Shown here: positions 5,661 to 11,237 of the stretch, piece after piece | How positions within the stretch are numbered: the stretch's first letter is position 1 | Layout: each line of letters starts with the position of its first letter | DNA from: Methanoregulaceae archaeon | GTDB taxonomy: Archaea > Halobacteriota > Methanomicrobia > Methanomicrobiales > Methanospirillaceae | Reading direction: 5' to 3' | Assembly (NCBI GenBank): GCA_025453715.1 | Contig: JALOPT010000038.1 | Coordinates: forward strand, 1-11,431 | DNA: 11,431 nt | Position numbers and translations under genes: made by a program | Notes under the pieces: model-generated | Databases searched by the model: none | Seen by the model: only the letters and a program-made list of their open reading frames with translations | Told to the model about the DNA's origin: nothing

Positions 5661-6788
5661 TCAGGATCCAAAAAGCCGTTCTACTTCTTTTAAACATTTG
5701 CGGATAGGGATATGCTGCGGGCAGAAACTCTCGCAAACCCCGCAGTCCTGGCAGGCGGACGCGGCACCACCAAACCCGGTAAATGCCTGGTATACAAGTT
5801 TCGCATTATCAACATCGTCGTAGATGAAAGCATCGTTATACATCGAAAAACAGTCGGGTATCGCGATACCCCCGGGGCAGGGAGTGCAATACCCGCATTT
5901 CGTACATGGGATTTTCATCTTTTCACGGTACACGCTTTTTATTTTTTCATATACCCCGAGTTCCTCAAGTGTGAGTGTTGATGCCATCCCATTATTCGCA
6001 TACCCCAGGTTATCTTTGAGCTGGCCAAGGGTGCTCATCCCGGATAACACAACAGTCACTTCAGGATGGTCCCATACCCACCGCAACCCCCATTCCGCCG
6101 GAGTCCTGGATATTCCGGTTTCCGCCCAGATTTTTTTCACTGCGCCCCCCTGTTTCGTCAGTGTCCCGCCACGGAGCGGCTCCATGACAATGATGCCAAG
6201 GCCACGTTCATGTGCATAGCGGACCCCTTCGGTCCCTGCCTGGTATTCCTCATCCATGTAATTGTACTGGACCTGGCAAAACGTCCAGTTATACGAACCG
6301 ATAATTTCATTAAACAGGCAGAGATTATCGTGAAACGAAAATCCCGCGTACCTTATCCGGCCATCTGCTATTGCCCTGTCAAGGAATTCCGTCACGTCAA
6401 GGTCAAGTACGTGGTTCCAGGTCTTTTTCATAAGCCCGTGAAGAAGATAAAAATCAATATGGTCCGTCCCGAGCCGCTCCAGCTGCTCATCGAGAAACCG
6501 GTCCATGTCGTCCGGTTTTTCCACTGCCCAAACTGGCATTTTCGTAGCGATATTGACCTTCTCGCGGTACCCCCCGGCAAGGGCACGACCAAGGAATGGT
6601 TCACTCTCCCCGTTATGGTACACATAGGCAGTATCAAAATAATTTACACCGCGGGATATGGCATAATGCACCATTTCAGTCGCCCTGGCCCCATCAATAC
6701 GACAGTCAGGTGTCTGGGGCAGCCTCATGCAGCCAAACCCAAGTATTGATAGCTTCTCCGCGGCTTTTTTCATTGTCCGGAATAACAT
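5661..6788 (-). CDS. Aldo/keto reductase with C-terminal two-cluster ferredoxin domain
   Basis: A soluble oxidoreductase of 375 aa. Residues 12-285 form an aldo/keto reductase (beta/alpha)8 barrel with the catalytic tetrad Asp52, Tyr57, Lys83 and His117 (FDTAYVY, IATK, YLLHG). Residues 290-370 add a ferredoxin-like segment with two cysteine sets: C295-C298-C301-C304-Pro and C346-C349-C352-C356-Pro, each suited to a [4Fe-4S] cluster. This fusion is a known family of predicted reductases in anaerobes. It probably passes electrons between iron-sulfur clusters, a nicotinamide or similar cofactor and an unknown carbonyl substrate. The start at 6788 (M-L-F-R-x-M-x-K, the usual family beginning) is favoured by GTGAT 6 nt upstream; an ATG at 6830 lacks a good site. 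Length is normal. The CMD-family gene lies downstream in the same direction. Confidence 0.9.
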   Translation of the reverse strand: MLFRTMKKAAEKLSILGFGCMRLPQTPDCRIDGARATEMVHYAISRGVNYFDTAYVYHNGESEPFLGRALAGGYREKVNIATKMPVWAVEKPDDMDRFLDEQLERLGTDHIDFYLLHGLMKKTWNHVLDLDVTEFLDRAIADGRIRYAGFSFHDNLCLFNEIIGSYNWTFCQVQYNYMDEEYQAGTEGVRYAHERGLGIIVMEPLRGGTLTKQGGAVKKIWAETGISRTPAEWGLRWVWDHPEVTVVLSGMSTLGQLKDNLGYANNGMASTLTLEELGVYEKIKSVYREKMKIPCTKCGYCTPCPGGIAIPDCFSMYNDAFIYDDVDNAKLVYQAFTGFGGAASACQDCGVCESFCPQHIPIRKCLKEVERLFGS

Positions 6789-7049
6789 ACCTGTATCACT
6801 ACTCCAAAAATCCCAGATCTGACCTTTCATGGGACCGGTTCATACTGGTACCATTGTTGAATTGCATCGTACCTTGTTTCCCAGGGACTTAACCTGTGTA
6901 AATAGGTGTTCGCCGCGGAGATATGGTAATGCTATCGCTGCAGCCCAAACTTCCCCGGCGGATAATTACCTGCGTACAATCACCTGGTACCAGTGAATCA
7001 GCCGGTATAAAAAAAGAGAGCTGGTCTTTTGACTGCTAATATGAACATA
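6789..7049. other. 261-nt spacer between the surface protein and the reductase
   Basis: It contains the reductase leader on the minus strand. An unpaired T7 run marks the end of the upstream gene and is listed separately. No convincing TATA box was found for the reductase, and no small gene is visible. Confidence 0.4.
7009..7015 (-). terminator. T7 terminator after the duplicated-domain surface protein
   Basis: A run of seven T on the minus strand about 35 nt after the stop codon at 7050, preceded by a small ATATG/CATAT dyad. Confidence 0.5.
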
Positions 7050-7751
7050 TCATTTCTTTCGTGCACAGAATGCAAGGGCAAGACCTGCAATCATCACAGC
7101 TATGACCATAAGCCCTGCTGACAACGGGGCTTTCGTTGTAGGGGCAGGGGGTGCAGTCGGTACGGGGTTCAGGGTCGCATAGAGGTTTATTTTCTCCCCC
7201 TTGGCAGGATACTGCGTTATTGGCGCGTTGAATGTCGTATACCCGGGCATCTGGACACTGTAGGTCTTGTATGGGGTCCCGGTTACATAGACCTGGACCG
7301 TCAGGGTGCCCTGTGCGATCTGCCCTTCATTGGTCGTGTCGAAAAAGACGGTCGCGCCATCCACGTTACAGTTAACGACATACCAGCCGATATCCCCCCC
7401 GATGGGTTGCGGGGGTGTTGTTGGAGCGACAGGGTTTAAAGTCGCATAGAGGTCAACCTGTTCTCCTTTTGCAGGGTACTGGGTAATCGGTGCATTGAAG
7501 GTAGTATAGCCCTCCATCGCCACTGAGTATGTTTTATACGGTGTTCCTGTACTGTAAACGGGAACGGTAAGGGTACCCTGTACAATCTGACCCTGTAAAA
7601 TCCCGTCGAAATAGACATTTGCACCATTCACATTACAATTCACGACGTACCATCCCTGGTCACCGCCAATCAGTGCGGCGGCTGAAACAGCCTGGCCCCC
7701 GGCAACCATTGCGAGGAGGACTACCAATAATGAAACCAATAATTTTCCCAT
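7050..7751 (-). CDS. Surface protein with a duplicated PEGA-like domain
   Basis: A 233-aa exported protein. Residues 2-25 form a signal peptide. Two copies of an 80-residue beta domain follow (29-108 and 118-197), joined by a Pro/Thr linker. Each copy has GWYVVNCNV near its start, then TGTPYKTYSV, then GYTTFNAPITQYPAKGE, ending LYATLNPV. By my count 64 of 80 positions match. Each copy has one cysteine in the CNV motif. A Pro/Ala/Thr linker leads to a C-terminal hydrophobic helix (210-229) and the basic end ARKK. The domain resembles PEGA-like modules of Methanomicrobiales envelope proteins; the function is unknown. ATG 7751 is preferred, with TGATCC just upstream; ATG 7760 is possible. A start at 7823 is ruled out because it lies before the TATA box at 7789-7797. 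Confidence 0.85.
   Translation of the reverse strand: MGKLLVSLLVVLLAMVAGGQAVSAAALIGGDQGWYVVNCNVNGANVYFDGILQGQIVQGTLTVPVYSTGTPYKTYSVAMEGYTTFNAPITQYPAKGEQVDLYATLNPVAPTTPPQPIGGDIGWYVVNCNVDGATVFFDTTNEGQIAQGTLTVQVYVTGTPYKTYSVQMPGYTTFNAPITQYPAKGEKINLYATLNPVPTAPPAPTTKAPLSAGLMVIAVMIAGLALAFCARKK
7161..7667 (-). repeat. Tandem duplication within the surface-protein gene
   Basis: Copy one is 7428-7667 and copy two is 7161-7400, separated by 27 nt. The proteins are about 80% identical, but silent positions have drifted widely: in the matching 13-residue stretch FNAPITQYPAKGE only 3 codons are the same. Confidence 0.85.
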
Positions 7752-7788
7752 CAGGATCATCTCTTCTAACTTGGATTGAGAGCGATTA

Positions 7789-7797
7789 GTATAAAAA
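7789..7797 (-). promoter_or_regulatory. TATA box of the duplicated-domain surface protein
   Basis: TTTTTATAC on the minus strand, with an expected transcript start near 7767, leaving a leader of roughly 10-15 nt. Confidence 0.55.
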
Positions 7798-7953
7798 CTG
7801 TCCCGGTTGCGTGAGAAACACACAGTTAATAGAAATATCTGGCGGGCTGGGAGACCTTTCTCTTTAAATACGTCGAGTTTTTTGCAGGGCAGGAACCGTG
7901 ACTGTTGCTATTTAACCGGGTTTTTTTTATCGGCACATTTTTCTTCTTACTTC

Positions 7954-7966
7954 AGATAGACTATCT
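7954..7966. repeat. Palindrome AGATAG-A-CTATCT
   Basis: Perfect 6-bp arms around a single central A, 49 nt before the aminotransferase start. It is an operator candidate; no regulator gene is adjacent. Confidence 0.45.
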
Positions 7967-8000
7967 ATCCGGAATAACTGGTTAGCCCACACGGGCACCA

Positions 8001-8005
8001 GGGAG
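8001..8005 (+). promoter_or_regulatory. Shine-Dalgarno site selecting a GTG start
   Basis: GGGAG, 9 nt before GTG 8015. No ATG nearby is in frame. Confidence 0.65.
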
Positions 8006-8014
8006 ACTATAACA

Positions 8015-9199
8015 GTGACTAACATATCACACAACGGGAGAACTGCCCCCGGGCTGGCAGTCTCACGTGCTGATGCGTTCAGCGAATCTGTTATCAGGGA
8101 AATGACACGTCTTGCAATCCAACACAAGGCGATCAACCTCGCACAGGGATTTCCTGATTTTTCATGCCCTGATGAACTGAAACAGGCTGCCTGCTACGCG
8201 GTGAATGCGGATATCAACCAGTATGCAATTACCTGGGGAGCGCAGGAGCTCAGAGAAGCACTCGCAGCCAAGGTGAGCAGGTATAACCATATGGAGTTTG
8301 ACCCGGCAACTGAAATCACGGTCACCTGCGGATCAACAGAGGCGATGATGGCATCTATGCTCGCACTGATCTCCCCGGGAGATGAGGTGATTGTACCGGA
8401 GCCCTTTTACGAGAATTATGGCCCGGACGCTATCATATCGGGTGCAACCCCGCGATATGTTCCAATTACCGATAATGCACCGTTGGAGGAGGAAACATGG
8501 AAAGAGGCATTTTCGAAACATACCCGCGCAATAATCCTCAATACACCAAACAACCCGACCGGTAAAGTATTTTCAGCAGAAGAACTGCGTTTTATTGCAG
8601 ATCTATGCATCGAGCATGATGTGATCGCGGTCACCGATGAGATCTATGAACATATCCTCTATGACGGCCGCAAACACGTCTCAATAGGGTCGCTTTCCGG
8701 TATGGAGGACCGGACGATTACCATCGGCAGTTTTTCGAAGACATATAGTGTCACCGGCTGGAGAGTCGGTTATACCCTTGCCTGTGAGGCACTGTCCGGG
8801 AGAATACGGAAGATCCATGACTTCCTCACGGTTGGGGCCCCGGCACCTCTCCAGGCGGCCTGTACCGTCGCCCTCTCGCTGCCGGAGTCGTATTATCGAG
8901 GCCTGGCCAGGTTATACGAGTCAAAGCGGCAGAAATTATTTAAAGGTCTCTCTGAGGCGGGTTTCAGGTGCCGCCTCCCGGAGGGGGCCTACTATATCTT
9001 TACCGAAATCAGTGATTTCGGAATGCGGGATATGGAGTTCGCACGGTTCCTTGTTGAGAAAGGCGGTATTGCAGCAGTGCCGGGGAGCTCATTCTACCAT
9101 GAAGGTGGTGAGGACAGGCTCCGGTTTACCTTCTCGAAAAAAGATGAGACCCTTGAGGAGGCATGCCGCAGGCTCAGGGAGCTCAATCTTCCCGGTTAA
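8015..9199 (+). CDS. PLP-dependent class I aminotransferase
   Basis: A cytosolic fold-type I aminotransferase of 394 aa that moves an amino group between an amino acid and a 2-oxoacid using pyridoxal phosphate. Visible landmarks are NLAQGFPDF (41-49) in the N-terminal arm, TPNNPTG (177-183) with Asn180 contacting the cofactor, TDEIY (207-211) with Asp208 pairing with the pyridine nitrogen, SFSKTYSVTGWRVGY (239-253) with the Schiff-base Lys242 and phosphate-binding Arg250, and RLRFTF (368-373) with Arg370 for the substrate carboxylate. Length and motif order are complete. The N-terminal arm resembles kynurenine, glutamine or methionine aminotransferases more than classical AspC, but the substrate is not fixed by sequence. 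It starts with GTG at 8015; GGGAG (8001-8005) sits 9 nt upstream. No biosynthetic neighbours help. Confidence 0.92.
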   Translation: MTNISHNGRTAPGLAVSRADAFSESVIREMTRLAIQHKAINLAQGFPDFSCPDELKQAACYAVNADINQYAITWGAQELREALAAKVSRYNHMEFDPATEITVTCGSTEAMMASMLALISPGDEVIVPEPFYENYGPDAIISGATPRYVPITDNAPLEEETWKEAFSKHTRAIILNTPNNPTGKVFSAEELRFIADLCIEHDVIAVTDEIYEHILYDGRKHVSIGSLSGMEDRTITIGSFSKTYSVTGWRVGYTLACEALSGRIRKIHDFLTVGAPAPLQAACTVALSLPESYYRGLARLYESKRQKLFKGLSEAGFRCRLPEGAYYIFTEISDFGMRDMEFARFLVEKGGIAAVPGSSFYHEGGEDRLRFTFSKKDETLEEACRRLRELNLPG

Positions 9200-9295
9200 T
9201 TACTATATCAGGGGGATAAATCCGGTTTTTCTGACTGGACCCAGGTTTATTGAGTCGGTGGGAAAGATAGATGAAGTGGGGTATTGATCTGCAGC

Positions 9296-9324
9296 CATGC
9301 AAATTTTTATTTCCCAGCATGCAA
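9296..9324 (+). promoter_or_regulatory. TATA box framed by two CATGCAA repeats
   Basis: TTTTTAT (9304-9310) is a TATA candidate for the YHS gene, with an expected transcript start near 9330. CATGCAA occurs on both sides, at 9296-9302 and 9318-9324, spaced 22 nt (about two helical turns). This layout suits a dimeric regulator. Confidence 0.4.
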
Positions 9325-9325
9325 T

Positions 9326-9341
9326 AATTCCGAAAGGAATT
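9326..9341 (+). repeat. Short hairpin with GAAA loop in the YHS leader
   Basis: AATTCC-GAAA-GGAATT is a perfect 6-bp stem closed by a GNRA-type tetraloop. It ends 26 nt before the TTG start at 9368. Confidence 0.4.
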
Positions 9342-9367
9342 TTGGTAAAAATGCGGAGTTGAAAAAA

Positions 9368-9568
9368 TTGGCGATTGATCCGGTCTGTGGGATGAATGTG
9401 AACGAAACGCGTGCAGAAAATGAAAGCGTCTACAAGGGGATTAAGTATTATTTTTGCTCGGCAGTATGCCGCGAGGAATTTGACAGGGACCCTGACGCCT
9501 ACATGTATGCAGACCCTGATGATTTGGAGGGGGATTACCGCGACGAACCGTTCGACGCAGACGATTGA
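9368..9568 (+). CDS. Small YHS-domain protein with an acidic tail
   Basis: A 66-aa protein. Residues 2-42 form a YHS domain: DPVCGMNV (4-11), Y-K-G-x-x-Y-Y-F-C-S-x-x-C (22-34), then F-D-R-D-P (38-42). Cysteines 7, 30 and 34 are the expected metal ligands. YHS domains occur in copper-transport and other metal-handling proteins and are often stand-alone in anaerobes. The last 24 residues are very acidic (11 Asp/Glu), which is unusual for a stand-alone YHS protein and might add metal binding. The start is TTG 9368: GGAG (9355-9358) lies 9 nt upstream and the domain begins at once. A longer in-frame start at 9284 would add a non-conserved stretch across the promoter. It lies downstream of the aminotransferase, but a 168-nt gap with its own TATA box suggests separate transcription. 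Confidence 0.8.
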   Translation: MAIDPVCGMNVNETRAENESVYKGIKYYFCSAVCREEFDRDPDAYMYADPDDLEGDYRDEPFDADD

Positions 9569-9572
9569 CCAA

Positions 9573-9598
9573 AAAACTAAAAAATAAAATAAGAAAAC
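9573..9598 (-). terminator. T-rich terminator after the secreted protein gene
   Basis: On the minus strand several T4-T6 tracts follow the stop at 9616 by about 20-40 nt, flanked by short GACCA/TGGTC arms. It serves the minus-strand gene and lies right after the stop of the convergent YHS gene. Confidence 0.5.
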
Positions 9599-9615
9599 TG
9601 GTCTTTACCACGGAT

Positions 9616-10266
9616 TTATTCTTTTTTCAGCTTCCAGGTCACCAGCGCACTTACGATTAATACCCCGATAAGAACTACCGGGCTGAGCCCTGGTGTACTG
9701 GTAGGTGCGGGAGTTGCCATGGCAGGTGCAGGGGATGACGGGGTCGGCAAGGTCGTCAGAACCCCGGTTGTCGGGACGGCGACTGGCGCAGAAATTGTCT
9801 GGGTGGAGCCGGGGACTGTGACCCCTGCGTTATTTTGCTGGACTACCTCGAGAAGATTTACACTGGACACGCCTGAAGGGACGATACCCGTCACAGATGC
9901 CGATACCGTGACATCATCACTGGTCGGATAGGATAGCAGGAAACCATTAATAAACGCCGTGTTCCCTTTTGCAGGGATCACTGCGGCAGGAATGCCGTTC
10001 ACCATTACCTGCACATCCCACTGGGGTGCCGTCAGTCCGGTTGTAAGCTGCAACTGGTTTCCAACGATAAATGTAGTCACTCCCTGTGGGATAATTGCAA
10101 TAATTGCAGTTACTGACTGCTGTGTTTTTGGTTCAAGTGGCATTTTTGAAGGGTTGAGTTCAGACTGCTGAATCTGGAATGTCGCCGTGACCGGGACTAC
10201 CAGGGCCATTATGACCAGTATTACAGCACTGCAGAGTACGAAGGGGTTTTTAACAATCTGCCGCAT
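9616..10266 (-). CDS. Secreted protein with a C-terminal membrane anchor, unknown function
   Basis: A 216-aa exported protein I do not recognise. Residues 8-30 form a signal peptide. About 31-150 is a predicted beta-rich extracellular domain without cysteines; it includes Q-W-D-V-Q-V-x-V-N-G-I-P and S-D-D-V-T-V-S-A-S-V-T-G. Residues 155-194 form a low-complexity Pro/Thr/Ala/Ser linker, likely extended and glycosylated. A hydrophobic helix (about 195-210) and the basic end KLKKE complete the anchor. The ATG at 10266 is chosen; an in-frame TTG at 10275 is the alternative. The TATA box at 10299-10306 would start the transcript near 10277, so the leader is only about 10 nt and no strong ribosome site is present. 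It is divergent from the PemK/MazF-like gene. Confidence 0.75.
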   Translation of the reverse strand: MRQIVKNPFVLCSAVILVIMALVVPVTATFQIQQSELNPSKMPLEPKTQQSVTAIIAIIPQGVTTFIVGNQLQLTTGLTAPQWDVQVMVNGIPAAVIPAKGNTAFINGFLLSYPTSDDVTVSASVTGIVPSGVSSVNLLEVVQQNNAGVTVPGSTQTISAPVAVPTTGVLTTLPTPSSPAPAMATPAPTSTPGLSPVVLIGVLIVSALVTWKLKKE

Positions 10267-10297
10267 GGTTAACAAGACGCTATCATCCCTTTTGAAT

Positions 10298-10307
10298 GAT
10301 ATATATT
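10298..10307. promoter_or_regulatory. Self-complementary TATA box between divergent genes
   Basis: ATATATAT (10299-10306) reads the same on both strands. On the minus strand it is well placed for the secreted protein. On the plus strand it could start a transcript near 10328, giving a leader of about 70 nt for the MazF-like gene. Confidence 0.5.
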
Positions 10308-10369
10308 ATGATTCAGGCACGGCAAGCCGCTGATGCAATTTCGGAACGTGAAAAAGATAAGCGAACGCC

Positions 10370-10388
10370 TTATATCCAATAGTGGAGG
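10370..10388 (+). promoter_or_regulatory. Proximal TATA-like box and Shine-Dalgarno site of the MazF-like gene
   Basis: TTATAT (10370-10375) would place a transcript start near 10398, at the ATG itself, giving a leaderless message. GGAGG (10384-10388) lies 10 nt before ATG 10399 and would be used only by a transcript starting further upstream. Two alternative start modes are possible. Confidence 0.4.
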
Positions 10389-10398
10389 ACAACCCTGT

Positions 10399-10749
10399 AT
10401 GGGACATTTTGTTCGGGGAGACGTAATTATCGCACAAGTCCCGTGTTTCGGGCGGTCAGGGGCAAAAATCCGACCGGCGGTGGTTGTAGGAAACGCCCGG
10501 AATAATGAACTACTCGTCGCCCCTGTAAGCAGCCAGTCTTCGACTGATTCACCGTCAATTTCTCTTTCCCTTGATGATTTTTCCGAGGGCGGCCTAGATA
10601 TGTTCAACGAGAGTTATATCCTCATTTCCCATGTCAGCACCATTCACCCGCGGGATATTGTCGGAAAACGTGGCCGGCTGACCAGCGAGTATATTGATCT
10701 CCTCATTGCACAGGTTAAGCAGGGAAAGGTTGAAAATAAGCGGCATTAA
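10399..10749 (+). CDS. PemK/MazF-family endoribonuclease-like protein, no antitoxin visible
   Basis: A 116-aa protein of the PemK/MazF fold, known as type II toxins that cut RNA at short motifs. The N-terminal part matches well: R-G-D-V-I-I-A-Q-V-P (6-15), the K-x-R-P-A-V-V-V (23-30) turn with Arg25, then V-A-P-V-S-S-Q (40-46). Ser44 stands where many MazF toxins have the catalytic Thr, a conservative change. The later part, S-T-I-H-P-R-D-I-V-G-K-R-G-R-L, also fits. Antitoxin genes normally lie just upstream and overlap; here the upstream 130 nt are a divergent promoter, and downstream is a convergent membrane protein. It is either a solitary toxin, one controlled from elsewhere, or a domesticated ribonuclease. 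ATG 10399 is preferred because of GGAGG; an in-frame ATG at 10333 would add 22 non-conserved residues. Confidence 0.85.
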   Translation: MGHFVRGDVIIAQVPCFGRSGAKIRPAVVVGNARNNELLVAPVSSQSSTDSPSISLSLDDFSEGGLDMFNESYILISHVSTIHPRDIVGKRGRLTSEYIDLLIAQVKQGKVENKRH

Positions 10750-10786
10750 CCACCCCGGTAACGGGCAGAAAAGCAGTGGACCCGTT

Positions 10787-10975
10787 TTAATACTCACGAA
10801 GCGGGTACCCTGCGGCACGGGCAATCCATTTTACACCGTAATAGAGGACAGGGGTCGCAACAAGTATCGTGATAACGTTGACCAGTACATTATGCGTGAT
10901 TGAATAGAAGTAATCCGCCAGAATAACAGCGATTACGACCGAGATCAATAGTACAACCAGTTCAAGCCGTTCCAT
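10787..10975 (-). CDS. Small two-helix membrane protein
   Basis: A 62-aa hydrophobic protein with two membrane helices (about 5-21 and 29-47) and a short basic tail rich in Arg and Tyr. I do not recognise a family. GGTGA lies 5 nt before ATG 10975; GTG 10984, in frame three codons earlier, is the alternative. A TATA box at 11011-11018 predicts a short leader of about 15 nt. It is convergent with the MazF-like gene, 37 nt apart. A membrane protein beside an RNase toxin is not a known pairing, and opposite strands argue against a shared operon. Confidence 0.65.
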   Translation of the reverse strand: MERLELVVLLISVVIAVILADYFYSITHNVLVNVITILVATPVLYYGVKWIARAAGYPLREY

Positions 10976-11010
10976 CAAGTTCACCAGGTATCATTTCCAA
11001 TCTTATCCAT

Positions 11011-11018
11011 CCATATAC
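11011..11018 (-). promoter_or_regulatory. TATA box of the small membrane protein
   Basis: GTATATGG on the minus strand, with an expected transcript start near 10990. Confidence 0.5.
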
Positions 11019-11086
11019 ACACGTATCATACGAAAGGTTTACGGGTATGACCTCCGGTGGCCCTGGCATTACGTTTGTACCTGCCC

Positions 11087-11127
11087 TGGTTTTAATTCAT
11101 TATCGGCGCCGGTAATAACCAAAACCA
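11087..11127. repeat. 41-nt two-part dyad in a divergent intergenic region
   Basis: The core ATTATCGGCGCCGGTAAT (11099-11116) is an 18-bp palindrome with a single T-G mismatch pair. TGGTTTT (11087-11093) and AAAACCA (11121-11127) form a 7-bp outer stem around it. As RNA it would fold into a long interrupted hairpin on either strand. As DNA it could bind a dimeric protein. It lies between the two divergent promoters. Confidence 0.6.
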
Positions 11128-11208
11128 CATGATGGGGCCTCCCCGAATCGGCGATACCATTTTTACCTGGGAGCCTGGTCCGGGCACAGAGTATACCCGG
11201 AAAACCAG

Positions 11209-11214
11209 TTAAAT
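11209..11214 (+). promoter_or_regulatory. TATA-like box of the last gene, probably leaderless
   Basis: TTAAAT centred about 26 nt before ATG 11238. No ribosome site is visible, so a leaderless message is likely. Confidence 0.35.
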
Positions 11215-11237
11215 GCACAGCACCAATTGATGTATGA

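Larger units (their letters stand above)
7752..8014. promoter_or_regulatory. 263-nt divergent promoter region
   Basis: Plus-strand TATA candidates for the aminotransferase include TTTAAATA (about 7863-7870), TATTTAA (about 7909-7915) and a T-rich box before 7931. I cannot tell which is used. A near-palindrome (7954-7966) lies close to the transcript start expected from the last box. Confidence 0.4.

Noticed and set aside
5455..5736. N-terminal extension of the CMD-family gene by more than 90 codons
   Set aside because: It would overlap the reductase gene, has no family similarity and contains promoter-like repeats.
6066..6749. Open frame of 227 codons on the plus strand
   Set aside because: Lies wholly antisense to the well-supported aldo/keto reductase gene, shows no domain, and arises from its GC-rich codon pattern.
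8748..9287. Open frame of 179 codons on the plus strand
   Set aside because: Overlaps the aminotransferase in another frame; arginine- and serine-rich with no domain, typical of an out-of-frame reading.
10269..10607. Minus-strand frame of 112 codons
   Set aside because: Antisense to the MazF-like gene and runs through the divergent promoter; considered as a possible antitoxin but has no antitoxin-like sequence.
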